From contig OX638293.1 of NCBI GenBank assembly GCA_951812335.1, positions 1,968,731 through 2,032,730 on the forward strand: a DNA stretch of 64,000 nt, written 5' to 3'. The stretch is from Rhodothermales bacterium (lineage in GTDB: Bacteria; Bacteroidota; Rhodothermia; Rhodothermales; VXPQ01). Positions 53,917-62,858 of the stretch are shown one piece after another (the stretch's first letter is position 1; each line of letters begins with the position of its first letter). The translations under genes were made by a program, and so were the position numbers. The notes beneath the pieces are model-generated. The model made no database searches. It had not been told where the DNA came from and saw only the letters and a list, made by a program, of their open reading frames with translations.

Positions 53917-54936
53917 TTATCCGGGCTGAGAAGATCTGCGCGCCACCAGGGCGGGAACGATCAAGCGATGCGCCGGCAAAGCTTTTTCGTCTCCGATCAT
54001 GCGCTGCAAGACCAACTCGGTGGCTTGCTCGCCCACTTCGTGCATACGCTGGTTCACGCTGGAAAGACCAATGTAGTGGCTGGTCTTGATATCGTCGTAG
54101 CCTACCAGCGCAATGTCTCCGGCTATTTCCCGTCCGGCATCGCGTATGGCTTTCCAGGCTCCGATGGCCTGCACATCGCTCAGCGCAAAGACTGCTGTAA
54201 CATCCGGGCATTTCGAAAGAATCCGTTGCATCGCCTCGTAACCCGCTTCCTCGCTGAAACCGGCGTGCTTCTCGGTGCTGCCGCAGAAAATATCTTCCCG
54301 GGAGAAAGACCGGCCTGCTTTCCGCATCGCTTCCCGAACCCCCTCGATACGCTCGTTCTGCATGGAACCGCTCGTGTGCGATACGATCATGGCGATTCGG
54401 GTGTGCCCAAGGCCCATCAGATGTTCGATAGCCGCCTCCGCACCCGCTTGATCGTCCCAGGAAAACGAATCGAAGGCAGGATGTTGCGTACCCACAAGAA
54501 CCACCGGAGAGTGTAGTGTTTCCAGTTCCTCCACAATCTGCTCCTCGAGGGCAACGCCGACAAGCAGTAGACCCTGCACAGAGCCCCGGTCCAGAAAATT
54601 CATCAGTGTGGCGTTCGGCGATTTCGTTCCCAGATCGCAAAGCAGCAGGTCGATATCCAGTTGGCGGAGACGAAACCGGACGCCTTTGAGCAATTCGTTA
54701 TGAAAGGGCATCGTGAAGGTGGGAATAGCCACGGCAAAGGACTTCGCCGCCTTACGGGCCAGCGATTTAGCCGTACGATCCGGACGGAATCGCAAGGCTT
54801 CGATCGCCTTGAGCACACGCACCCGGGTCGGCTCGGTCACCAGATCGGAGTTATTCATCACACGCGACACGGTGGATATCGAAACGCCCGCCCGCTCCGC
54901 CACATCATAAATGGTGATTCTCGATTTTTTCTGCAT
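53917..54936 (-). CDS. LacI-family transcriptional regulator
   Basis: 339 residues. The N-terminal helix-turn-helix is ITIYDVAERAGVSISTVSRV with the hinge helix further on (SLARKAAKSFAVAIP); the rest is a periplasmic-binding-protein-like sensor ending VNQRMHEVGEQATELVLQRM. Such regulators usually repress sugar-uptake genes until a sugar ligand binds. It is divergent from an MsmX/UgpC-like ATPase gene. A palindrome at 54940-54954, 3 bp before its start codon, is a candidate operator, so autoregulation and control of the neighbour are plausible. Confidence 0.92.
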   Translation of the reverse strand: MQKKSRITIYDVAERAGVSISTVSRVMNNSDLVTEPTRVRVLKAIEALRFRPDRTAKSLARKAAKSFAVAIPTFTMPFHNELLKGVRFRLRQLDIDLLLCDLGTKSPNATLMNFLDRGSVQGLLLVGVALEEQIVEELETLHSPVVLVGTQHPAFDSFSWDDQAGAEAAIEHLMGLGHTRIAMIVSHTSGSMQNERIEGVREAMRKAGRSFSREDIFCGSTEKHAGFSEEAGYEAMQRILSKCPDVTAVFALSDVQAIGAWKAIRDAGREIAGDIALVGYDDIKTSHYIGLSSVNQRMHEVGEQATELVLQRMIGDEKALPAHRLIVPALVARRSSQPG

Positions 54937-54939
54937 CGT

Positions 54940-54954
54940 ACAAATTCAAATTGT
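54940..54954. promoter_or_regulatory. Palindromic candidate LacI operator
   Basis: ACAAATTCAAATTGT has six of seven matching arm positions around a central C. It lies immediately upstream of the LacI gene, in the 135-bp space shared with the divergent ABC ATPase gene. LacI-family proteins bind short odd- or even-centred palindromes in this position. The site is inferred from symmetry and location alone. Confidence 0.4.
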
Positions 54955-55071
54955 TCGATCTGTCCCTATAGACGGTATATTGCGCAAAAGTACGCTTAAT
55001 CCCGATTCCCGCAAAAGGTCCCCGGCGTCTACTGACCAGGTCTTTTTTCATCGTCTTTTTCATTTGCCTGC

Positions 55072-56181
55072 ATGGCGCGTATTCGGCTCGAAAATATCCG
55101 TAAGGTCTACGACAGAAATGTCACAGCAGTCCAGGATCTGACATTCGAGGTCGAGGAGGGGGAGTTCGTCGTGCTGGTTGGGCCATCGGGATGCGGGAAA
55201 AGCACGGTGCTGCGCATGATTGCCGGTCTCGAATCGATCACGCAGGGTTTCCTGTATATAGATCATCGAATGGTAAACAGCGTACCCGCGCGGGACCGGG
55301 ACGTGGCGATGGTCTTTCAGAACTATGTCCTGTACCCGCATATGTCGGTGTTCGATAACATGGCCTTCGGGCTCAAACTGCGCGGATACAGCAAGGAAGA
55401 AATGACCCGCCGGGTCCGGGAGACCGCAGAATTACTCGGCATTGGAACGATTCTGAACCGGAAACCGGAACAATTGTCCGGTGGTCAGCGACAGCGGGTC
55501 GCCGTGGGAAGGGCCATTGTCCGCAAACCGCGCATGTTTCTCTTTGACGAACCGCTTTCCAACCTTGACGCGGGGCTGCGAGGAAAAATGCGTGCGGAAA
55601 TATCGAGGCTCCACAGCCGGCTGGGCACGACCATGATCTATGTTACCCACGATCAGGTCGAGGCCATGACCATGGGAGACCGGATTGTAGTACTCGACAG
55701 GGGACGAATCCAGCAGATCGACACTCCGCTTGCACTCTACAGACGGCCTGCAAACCGGTTCGTAGCCGAATTTATCGGAAATCCGGCAATGAACTTCATC
55801 GAGGGCCACATCGTCGAGGAGGGAGGAGGACCCGCATTCGAAGCGGAAGGAGAAACCCTGCTGATTCCCCTGCGAGAGTCCGGCCATGCGACCATCGGAT
55901 CGTGCGTCGGGCAGGCCGTGACCCTCGGCATCCGCCCGGAAGATATCCAGATGTCCTCATCGGATACCCTTCCCGCACACGCTGCGTACGAGTCCGATTT
56001 TCTGCTGGATGTTGTGGAGCCCATGGGACATGAAGTATTGCTTTGCGCCAGGGTAGGGAAACAGGACATTCGCGCCCGGATTGCTTCCCGGAAACTCCCC
56101 AAAGCGGGCCGCTTCGTCCGACTCGCGTTGGACCTGAAAAAACTTTATTTCTTCGACCGGGCAACGGAACGGGCCCTGTGA
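55072..56181 (+). CDS. Sugar ABC transporter ATPase (MsmX/UgpC/MalK type)
   Basis: 369 residues. The nucleotide-binding domain carries Walker A GPSGCGKST, the signature LSGGQRQRVAVGRAI and Walker B MFLFDEPLSNLD, then the switch histidine in IYVTHDQVEAMTM. Residues from about 240 form a MalK-like TOBE regulatory domain (VTLGIRPEDIQM). This is the CUT1-type ATPase that energises uptake of oligosaccharides or glycerol-3-phosphate. No permease or binding protein is adjacent, so it may serve several transporters as MsmX does. Divergent from a LacI-family regulator. Confidence 0.93.
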   Translation: MARIRLENIRKVYDRNVTAVQDLTFEVEEGEFVVLVGPSGCGKSTVLRMIAGLESITQGFLYIDHRMVNSVPARDRDVAMVFQNYVLYPHMSVFDNMAFGLKLRGYSKEEMTRRVRETAELLGIGTILNRKPEQLSGGQRQRVAVGRAIVRKPRMFLFDEPLSNLDAGLRGKMRAEISRLHSRLGTTMIYVTHDQVEAMTMGDRIVVLDRGRIQQIDTPLALYRRPANRFVAEFIGNPAMNFIEGHIVEEGGGPAFEAEGETLLIPLRESGHATIGSCVGQAVTLGIRPEDIQMSSSDTLPAHAAYESDFLLDVVEPMGHEVLLCARVGKQDIRARIASRKLPKAGRFVRLALDLKKLYFFDRATERAL

Positions 56182-56256
56182 TCTGAACCGTCGCCAGGAA
56201 AATTGTGCATTTTTTTCTGCAATTGACCGGCGCACTCAATATCTTCATAGTCGCTT

Positions 56257-56515
56257 AAGGATGCTCTGATTAAGTCCGCAAAGATTCAGAGGCAGAAAGG
56301 GGTGCGCTGGCAAGGAATGACGAAGCAATGTGGTAGGCCCCACATAATGAGGAATGACACAGCCAGCGCGTCTCTGTCTGCCTCCCGAAGGGCGCTTCAC
56401 GGCCGAGACGACCCGAATCCGCCGTATTTTTCGCTGATTTCAACGATGCAAGCATGTTGTCCTTTACGCGTGAAAGTGAAGCGCTGATCGAAGTGGACTT
56501 GATCAGAGCATCCTT
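56257..56515 (+). mobile_element. Dispersed TIR repeat (MITE-like), full copy of 259 bp
   Basis: Ends AAGGATGCTCTGATTAAGTC and its near-perfect inverse are flanked by TA on both sides. The 45-bp core (56316-56360) differs from that in the 40317 copy by one base. The enclosing stem (56290-56311 with 56362-56383) has a different sequence from the 40317 copy in its lower half (CAGAAAGGGG instead of CTTCGAGAAG), yet it still pairs with 18 Watson-Crick pairs, three G-T pairs and one mismatch. The second hairpin is GCGCTTCAC / GTGAAGCGC. It lies between the ABC ATPase and DinB genes. Confidence 0.88.
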
Positions 56516-56623
56516 AAAATGTTCCATGCCATAAATCTATACTGTACATGTATGGCGCCTCCGCGCAGCATGATCGATTGCACGGAATTGTGCGCGTATT
56601 CCCCATGACCACCTCTCGAAAAC

Positions 56624-57154
56624 ATGTCTAAAAAACTCCTTGCCGTAACCATTGCGCTGGTTGTTGCCGGATTTACCTCCATGACGGTCCAGGCACAGTC
56701 GAGCCAGGACGAGATCGCCTCGGAGGTAGACGCCGTGCTCGCCAACATCGTAGCCCTTGCCGAAGTCTTTCCCGCCGACAAGTACGAATGGGCGCCTACC
56801 GAGGCCGTGTTCCCGTTCCGGCGGCACCTCGTGCATGTTTCGCAGGCATCCTATTTTATTTTAGGGTTCGGGGGAGTAGAACCGCCCGAGGGAGTCGATG
56901 TAGCAGGCGCGCTCGAGAATGTGATGGAGAAAGAAGATGTGTTAGCGTTCCTTAAGCAAACGCATGAATTTGCGGTTTCCAGCATTCGCGGGATGTCCGA
57001 CGATACGATGGACTCCATGGTGAGTTTGTACGGCGACCCGGAACGGACCGTGCGCGCCGCCATGCTCGCTTATCTGCGGCATAATTCCGAGCATCTCGGG
57101 CAATTGATTTCCTACGCGCGCATGCAGGACATCGTACCGCCCTGGAGCCAATGA
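56624..57154 (+). CDS. Secreted DinB-like protein
   Basis: 176 residues with a signal peptide (MSKKLLAVTIALVVAGFTS, cleavage after VQAQ). The rest is a DinB/YfiT-type four-helix bundle: the metal-binding histidines are in FRRHLVHVSQASYF and YLRHNSEHLGQLISYARM, with PADKYEWAP near the start as in many family members. DinB-like proteins are often thiol-S-transferases or damage-induced proteins of unknown reaction; export is less common. Its stop codon region overlaps the start of the glycosylasparaginase gene by 4 bp, so both are co-translated and probably act in the periplasm. Confidence 0.82.
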   Translation: MSKKLLAVTIALVVAGFTSMTVQAQSSQDEIASEVDAVLANIVALAEVFPADKYEWAPTEAVFPFRRHLVHVSQASYFILGFGGVEPPEGVDVAGALENVMEKEDVLAFLKQTHEFAVSSIRGMSDDTMDSMVSLYGDPERTVRAAMLAYLRHNSEHLGQLISYARMQDIVPPWSQ

Positions 57155-58170
57155 GCATATCGCGAAGAACTTTTCTGCACTTGCCCGGTGTAGCGGCGGC
57201 CGTCTCGGCGGCAAGCATACCTCACCCGCCGCAAGCCCATCCGCACCGGGCCGGGCCGATTGCGATCGCTTCAGGGAACGGCATCCGGGGTGTCGAACAG
57301 GCATACCGGATGATGACGGAGGAAGAAGCGGACCCGCTTGACGCAGCCATTGCCGGCGTCAAAATCCAGGAATTGGACCCGACAGACCAGAGCGTGGGCC
57401 TTGGCGGCTTGCCCGACGAGCGAGGCGTCGTTACGCTGGACGCCTCGCTTATGCATGGTCCTACGCGCCGCGCCGGGGCCGTCGCCGCCCTCGAAGACAT
57501 CGCTACGCCTTCCCTTGTGGCCAAGGCGGTGATGGATTACACGGATCATGTGATCCTTGTAGGGAAGGGCGCCCGGGATTTCGCCATCCGAATGGGATTC
57601 AAACCGCAAAACCTGCTTACGGAACAGAGTCGTAAAGACTGGCTGGCCTGGAAAACAAGTCTGAACGCCGACGATAACTGGCTGGAATGGCCGGAAGCAG
57701 CGGCAAAACACACAGACGGCACCATTCACATGAGCGCCGTTACGGCAGGCGGGGATATCGCCTCCGTGACGACCACGAGTGGGCTGGCCTGGAAAATTCC
57801 CGGTCGCATAGGGGACAGCCCCATCGTCGGAGCCGGACAGTATTGCGACAACACGGTGGGATCCGCCGGGGCAACCGGGCGGGGCGAAGCCGCTATTCAG
57901 TCCTGCGGATCGTTTCTTGCCGTCGAGTTCATGCGCCAGGGATACGCTCCGGAAGACGCCTGTCTCGAAGTGTTGCGCCGTGTCGTGGCCATGACGGAAG
58001 ATCGTCTACTGGACGAACAGGGCCGCCCGCGTTTCGGGCTCAGCTTCTATGCCGTCCACAAGGACGGACGGTACGGGGCCGCCACCATGTACGAAGGGCC
58101 GGATTTCGCCATCGCATCGGCGGACGGCGTTCGCCACGAACCCATGGCCTTCCTGTTCTCCAATGAGTAA
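57151..58170 (+). CDS. Exported glycosylasparaginase (N4-GlcNAc-asparaginase, Ntn hydrolase)
   Basis: 339 residues with a twin-arginine signal (MSISRRTFLHLPGVAAA). The Ntn-hydrolase self-cleavage site is DGTIHM: Thr191 would become the N-terminal nucleophile after autoproteolysis into alpha and beta chains. KIPGRIGDSPIVGAGQYCDN and GSAGATGRGEA match the substrate-binding region of aspartylglucosaminidase. The enzyme releases GlcNAc from asparagine in glycoprotein fragments, suggesting use of glycopeptides as nutrients. It starts within the DinB stop (4-bp overlap) and overlaps the VOC gene by 8 bp. Confidence 0.9.
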   Translation: MSISRRTFLHLPGVAAAVSAASIPHPPQAHPHRAGPIAIASGNGIRGVEQAYRMMTEEEADPLDAAIAGVKIQELDPTDQSVGLGGLPDERGVVTLDASLMHGPTRRAGAVAALEDIATPSLVAKAVMDYTDHVILVGKGARDFAIRMGFKPQNLLTEQSRKDWLAWKTSLNADDNWLEWPEAAAKHTDGTIHMSAVTAGGDIASVTTTSGLAWKIPGRIGDSPIVGAGQYCDNTVGSAGATGRGEAAIQSCGSFLAVEFMRQGYAPEDACLEVLRRVVAMTEDRLLDEQGRPRFGLSFYAVHKDGRYGAATMYEGPDFAIASADGVRHEPMAFLFSNE

Positions 58171-58564
58171 GCCGCCTGCCTTCGGAACCATCGGCTGGAT
58201 GGACCTGACCGTTCCCGACGCCGAAACCGTCCGGGATTTCTATGAGGCAGTAGCCGGCTGGAAGGCTTCCCCCGTAAGCATGGGGGAATACGACGATTTC
58301 AGTATGTCTCCCCCGGGCGACGAAGCGGAACCGGTGGCCGGGGTGTGCCATGCACGGGGCGCCAATGCAGACCTGCCCGCCCAGTGGATCATCTATATTC
58401 TGGTCGAGGATCTGGAAGCAAGCATGGATGTGTGCCGCGAGCAGGGCGGCTCCGTGATCGCAAGACCTGTATCCATGGGAGCCATGGGCAGTTATTGCGT
58501 AATTCGCGATCCGGCCGGCGCAGCAGCGGCGCTTTTTTGTCCGGGTGGGTCCGAGGGGGCGTGA
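58163..58564 (+). CDS. VOC (glyoxalase-like) family protein
   Basis: 133 residues from ATG 58163, overlapping the previous stop by 8 bp. Two beta-alpha-beta-beta-beta modules are seen: GWMDLTVPDAETVRDFYEAV opens the first, and WIIYILVEDLEASMDVCREQ opens the second, ending in YCVIRDPAGAAAALF. The fold covers glyoxalase I, dioxygenases and antibiotic-resistance proteins; the metal and substrate are unknown. It is the last gene of the DinB-glycosylasparaginase-VOC run and convergent with glnS. Confidence 0.85.
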   Translation: MSKPPAFGTIGWMDLTVPDAETVRDFYEAVAGWKASPVSMGEYDDFSMSPPGDEAEPVAGVCHARGANADLPAQWIIYILVEDLEASMDVCREQGGSVIARPVSMGAMGSYCVIRDPAGAAAALFCPGGSEGA

Positions 58565-58568
58565 TCCC

Positions 58569-60959
58569 TTACCCCTCCAGCCTCTCCTCAAGCAGTTTCC
58601 GGGCCAGTTCGGGCTTGGCCGTACCCCCGGTGCGCTGCATCACCTGCCCCATGAAAAAACCCATAAGCCCTTTCTTGCCCGCCCTGTAGGCCGCAACCTT
58701 GTCGGGGAACGCATCCAGCGTCTCTTCTACAGCGGGCGCAAGCGCCTCCGGATCCGCCACCTGTTTCCATCCTTTTTTCTCAATGATCGTATCGGGGCTG
58801 CTCCCTGAAGCCACCATTTCTATCAACACTTCCTTGCCCGTGCGTGCCGAAACAATTTCTTCATCCACAAGATTCACAAGACGGGCTAATTCATTGGGAT
58901 ACAAGGTAAAAATACTTTTTTTGTTTTCAATTTCTTCCCATGGTAATTCGTTGAGGACCCAGTTGGCGAGAGAACTCGCACGAGTAGAATCGTTCAGCGC
59001 TTGCGTGTAGCTATCCAGCGCTTTATGGAAATACTCGTGTGCTTCAGGTTTCTGTGCAAGTCCAAGAGCCACGTCATCGGACACTCCAAGTTCAACGTTG
59101 GAGGTAAAACGCTTACGCTCCTGTTCCGAAAGCTTTTCAATCCGTTCGGTAAGCGTGGGCGAGGGGGGAGAAGAAAATCGTTTCTTCGGTATGTCCGGGG
59201 CTGCTGCCGCCTTGGCCTCCGGTTCCCGGCCTGCATTTCTGTTTCTATCCTCTACCTTCGCCCAAGTATCCCGCAACGGGACGATGCGGTTGAAAACCGG
59301 GCGTTCAGGCGACGAATCCCCCGGATCTCTCCAGAAATATCCTTCCCGTTCGAACTGGTAGCGCTGCGTATCCCTGTCTCCGGCAACACTCGGCTCGATC
59401 ATGGCGTCCCGTAGCGTCACCAGCGAATGGGGATTGAGGTGGGCCATGAAATCGTCCTCGCCCGCTTCCGGATCGGGCGTGCGGAAGAGACGATCGTACA
59501 AGCGCACCTCGACGGGAATGGACCGCGTCGCCGATACCCAGTGGATGGCGCCGCGAACCTTGCGTCCGTCGGGCGCCTTGCCGCCGCGCGTTTCCGGGTC
59601 GTACGTGCACCGCAACTCGACCACCTCGCCGGTCTCGTCACGCACCGCCTCCTCGCACCGGATCAGGTAGGCGTACCGCAGACGCACTTCCCGGCCCGGC
59701 GCCAGTCTGTAGTAATTCTTCGGCGGATCCTCCCGGAAGTCGTTCCGGTCAATGTAGAGTTCCCTGCCGAAAGGCACCGCCCGGGATCCCTCACGGGGCA
59801 CATCGTGCGGCCAGAAAGACGCCTCCAGTTCCTCGCCGGCCGTATCGGGATAGTTTATAAGGGTGACTTTCAGGGGCCGCAGCACGCACATCACGCGCGG
59901 CGCTTCGAAATTCAGATCGTTCCGAATGGTATAATCCAGCAGATCCATCCCGATACGGTTATCCGCCTTGGCAACCCCGATTTCGGCGCAAAAAGCCCGG
60001 ATAGCTCGCGGCGTAACGCCCCGCCGCCGCAGCCCCGCAAGCGTCGGCATCCGGGGATCGTTCCAGCCAGCCACATGCTCTTCCCGGACAAGGCGCACTA
60101 GCTTGCGCTTGCTCATAATCGTATAGTCGAGATTCAGACGAGCAAATTCATACTGGCGGGGGCGGGGCTCCTCCACGCACCGGTCGACAATCCAGTCGTA
60201 CAATTCCCGGTTGTTGTCGAATTCGAGCGTGCATAAAGAATGGGTGATCTCCTCGATCGCGTCCGAGAGAGGATGGGCGAAGTCATACATCGGGTAGATG
60301 CACCACGCATCGCCGGAACGGTAATGATGCGCATGCCGGATGCGGTAGAGGAGGGGGTCGCGCATCTTCATATTGGAAGACGCCATATCCCCCCGGGCGC
60401 GCAGGACATGCTCGCCGTCCTTGTATTCGCCGCGTTTCATGCGGCGAAAAAGGTCCAGGTTCTCTTCCACGGACCGGTTCCGGTACAGGCTCTCCTGTCC
60501 CGGTTCGGTGACCGTGCCCCGCGTCGCTCGTATTTCCGCCTCGTCCTGACTGTCCACATAGGCGTGGCCGGTCTGGATCAGGTGCTCCGCAAAGGCATAC
60601 AGCCGGTCGAAATAATCCGACGCGTAATACTCGCGGTCTTCCCAGTCGAAACCGAGCCAGCGCACATCTTCCTTGATGGACTCGACATACTCCACCTCCT
60701 CCGTTTCAGGGTTGGTGTCGTCGAACCGGAGATTGCACGCCCCCCCGAAATCCCCCGCCAGCCCGAAATTCAGGCAGATGGACTTGGCGTGCCCGATATG
60801 CAGATACCCGTTCGGTTCGGGAGGAAACCGCGTGGCGACCCGCCCGCCGCAGGTATCGTTCCGTACGTCGTTTTCAACGATCTCCCGTATAAAATGCGAA
60901 CCCGATTCGGGAGCGTCATCGGGAGGCGACGGGGAGGCCGGGGGTCCGGTTTCCATCAT
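58569..60959 (-). CDS. glnS: Glutaminyl-tRNA synthetase with C-terminal YqeY-like domain
   Basis: 796 residues from ATG 60959. The catalytic domain has [20 protein letters not shown] (HIGH near residue 53) and [12 protein letters not shown] near residue 280 (MSK-type KMSKS motif), then the beta-barrel anticodon domain. From about residue 580, after a linker ([19 protein letters not shown]), the chain continues with a domain like YqeY and the GatB tail ([26 protein letters not shown]). A GlnRS with such an appendage is known from Deinococcus, where it helps bind tRNA-Gln. Most bacteria outside a few groups lack GlnRS, so this points to direct Gln charging. Starts upstream of 60959 add a non-family segment. 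Confidence 0.93.
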   Translation of the reverse strand: MMETGPPASPSPPDDAPESGSHFIREIVENDVRNDTCGGRVATRFPPEPNGYLHIGHAKSICLNFGLAGDFGGACNLRFDDTNPETEEVEYVESIKEDVRWLGFDWEDREYYASDYFDRLYAFAEHLIQTGHAYVDSQDEAEIRATRGTVTEPGQESLYRNRSVEENLDLFRRMKRGEYKDGEHVLRARGDMASSNMKMRDPLLYRIRHAHHYRSGDAWCIYPMYDFAHPLSDAIEEITHSLCTLEFDNNRELYDWIVDRCVEEPRPRQYEFARLNLDYTIMSKRKLVRLVREEHVAGWNDPRMPTLAGLRRRGVTPRAIRAFCAEIGVAKADNRIGMDLLDYTIRNDLNFEAPRVMCVLRPLKVTLINYPDTAGEELEASFWPHDVPREGSRAVPFGRELYIDRNDFREDPPKNYYRLAPGREVRLRYAYLIRCEEAVRDETGEVVELRCTYDPETRGGKAPDGRKVRGAIHWVSATRSIPVEVRLYDRLFRTPDPEAGEDDFMAHLNPHSLVTLRDAMIEPSVAGDRDTQRYQFEREGYFWRDPGDSSPERPVFNRIVPLRDTWAKVEDRNRNAGREPEAKAAAAPDIPKKRFSSPPSPTLTERIEKLSEQERKRFTSNVELGVSDDVALGLAQKPEAHEYFHKALDSYTQALNDSTRASSLANWVLNELPWEEIENKKSIFTLYPNELARLVNLVDEEIVSARTGKEVLIEMVASGSSPDTIIEKKGWKQVADPEALAPAVEETLDAFPDKVAAYRAGKKGLMGFFMGQVMQRTGGTAKPELARKLLEERLEG

Positions 60960-61075
60960 GCGGCGACGGGGAATACCGTCGAAATTAATACACCGATCCT
61001 GAAGCGGATTCAAACGCCGCCGAACCCGAAAAGTCCCTCTTGCGTTCATAGCGCTTTGCAGGCGTTACACTTCGC

Positions 61076-62416
61076 ATGAACGTATCGGACAAGACATCTC
61101 CTGTGATCCGGCAAGAAACGCGGCGGGTTCTCGTCTTCGCGTATTATTTTCCGCCGATGGGCCTGAGCGGCGTCCAGCGTACCGCCAAGTTCCTGAAATA
61201 CCTGCCCCGTTACGGCTGGGAATCGACGGTCGTGACTTGCCGCCCGCACGGCTATTTCGCCTACGACGACAGCCTGTTGCGCGAGGTTGAGGAGGCCGGG
61301 ATCACGATCCGTCGCGCCGCCTCGTGGGATCCTACCCGCCTTTTCGGCAAACGCGCGACCGTAGGCATGCCCCGCGAATCCGTACGGAAGGGGCTGTCCG
61401 CGTTGAGCCAGTGGATATTCGTACCCGATAACAAGGTGGGGTGGATGCGTCCCGCCCTCGGGCAGGCGCTCGATATACTCAGGGAAAAACCGCACGACCT
61501 GATCTACTCGTCCGCGCCCCCGTACTCCTCGCACCTTGCCGCCGCCCGACTGGCCCGCAAGACAGGCCTGCCGCTTGTCCTCGATTTCCGGGACGACTGG
61601 GTGGGCAATCCCCGCCATATCTACCCGACGCCATGGCACCGGGCCCGCTCGACCCGCCTGGAGGGCCGCGCCCTGAAGGCTGCGGACCGGATCGTCGCGA
61701 TCGGCGACGCCATCGGGGAAAGCCTTGCCGCGCGCCATCCGGGCGTCCTTACCCCGGAAAACGCGCGGGTCATCCCGCAAGGGTACGATCCCGCAGATTT
61801 TGCCGTCGAGCCGCGCATTCCCGGCCCGGCCATGGATCCGGAGGTCTTCACGCTGCTCTACAGCGGCGTGTTTTACGACGCCCAATCGCCGGAGCCCTTT
61901 CTGCGAGGGCTGGCGGCGCTTGTAGAGAGAAAACCGGCGCTTCGCAAGCACATACGCGCCGTCTTTACGGGTTTGTTGCCGGCATTCGCCAAAACCCTTG
62001 CCGCGCAACTGCATATCGAGGACATGATCCGTCATACGGGCTATCTCCCGCACGGGGAGGCGGTATCCGGCCTGCTCGCAGCAGATGTGCTCTGGATGAC
62101 GATCGGGCGAGCCGAGGGCTCCGAGCGAATATGGACCGGGAAGCTGTACGAGTATTTCGGCGCCCGGAAACCGATACTGGGCCTGATTCCGGAGGGCGTG
62201 GCGCGCAATGCCCTCAAGGAGTACGGCGCCTCGAAAATAGTGGAACCGGACGCCGCACCGGATGCGATTGCGGATGTGATCGAACAGTTGTACGAGCAGT
62301 GGAGCGAGGGACGCCTGCCGCATCCCGATCCGGCATATACAGCCGAATTCGATCGAGAGCGTCTTGCAGGTGCACTGGCCGATATTTTTAACGATATTGT
62401 ACAGGAAAGGAGTTGA
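61076..62416 (+). CDS. Glycosyltransferase, GT4-like
   Basis: 446 residues, GT-B fold. The N-terminal LVFAYYFPPMGLSGVQRTAKFL is typical of GT4 enzymes that bind a lipid- or protein-linked acceptor; VLDFRDDWVGNPRHI and AADRIVAIGDAIG lie in the first lobe. The second lobe has VFTLLYSGVFYD and GKLYEYFGARKPILGLIPE, the sugar-nucleotide site with a C-terminal Glu. The donor and acceptor cannot be told from sequence. It is divergent from glnS (116-bp gap) and is followed by an RsbW-like kinase gene and a membrane glycosyltransferase gene. Confidence 0.85.
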   Translation: MNVSDKTSPVIRQETRRVLVFAYYFPPMGLSGVQRTAKFLKYLPRYGWESTVVTCRPHGYFAYDDSLLREVEEAGITIRRAASWDPTRLFGKRATVGMPRESVRKGLSALSQWIFVPDNKVGWMRPALGQALDILREKPHDLIYSSAPPYSSHLAAARLARKTGLPLVLDFRDDWVGNPRHIYPTPWHRARSTRLEGRALKAADRIVAIGDAIGESLAARHPGVLTPENARVIPQGYDPADFAVEPRIPGPAMDPEVFTLLYSGVFYDAQSPEPFLRGLAALVERKPALRKHIRAVFTGLLPAFAKTLAAQLHIEDMIRHTGYLPHGEAVSGLLAADVLWMTIGRAEGSERIWTGKLYEYFGARKPILGLIPEGVARNALKEYGASKIVEPDAAPDAIADVIEQLYEQWSEGRLPHPDPAYTAEFDRERLAGALADIFNDIVQERS

Positions 62417-62435
62417 ACGGATCACTAGGAATCCC

Positions 62436-62858
62436 ATGCCTGACAAGCCGTTGAATCCGGGCGTAATGGAACGGGTGCTGTCCAGTGACCGGGCGAGCAT
62501 CGAACGGATCGTCCCCGAAACGGAAGCCTTTCTCGAAAAACGCGTGACCGATGAATACCTTGCCTATCGTATCGTTCTCCTGACCGTGGAGGCCGTTACG
62601 AACGCGATCGAGCACGGAAATCGGTTCGACCGCACGAAGCAGGTCCGTTTCCGGATGGAAGCCGCAGGACAGCGCATCGAAGTGGCTGTAGAGGACGAGG
62701 GGAAAGGATTCAATCCCGCAACCCCCGCCGATCCGCTTGCGTGCGAGAATCTCCTGCAGGAGGGAGGGCGCGGTCTGCTCTTCATGCAATCCATGGCCGA
62801 CGAGGTCTTGTTCGAGAACGACGGCAGGAAGGTGCGTTTGATCTTCCATGCCGGCTAA
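62436..62858 (+). CDS. RsbW-like anti-sigma factor / serine-protein kinase
   Basis: 140 residues from ATG 62436. A GHKL ATPase fold is visible: N-box LTVEAVTNAIEHGNRFD, G1-box AVEDEGKGFNPA and G2-like GGRGLLFMQSMADEV. Proteins of this size with no other domain are RsbW/SpoIIAB-type kinases that bind a sigma factor and phosphorylate an anti-anti-sigma protein, which is not in view here. It begins 19 bp after the glycosyltransferase stop and overlaps the next gene by 11 bp, an unusual place for such a regulator. Confidence 0.85.
   Translation: MPDKPLNPGVMERVLSSDRASIERIVPETEAFLEKRVTDEYLAYRIVLLTVEAVTNAIEHGNRFDRTKQVRFRMEAAGQRIEVAVEDEGKGFNPATPADPLACENLLQEGGRGLLFMQSMADEVLFENDGRKVRLIFHAG

Noticed and set aside
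10429-56515. CRISPR array as an explanation of the repeats
   Set aside because: The copies are kilobases apart, vary in length and orientation, have no spacers, and no cas gene is present.
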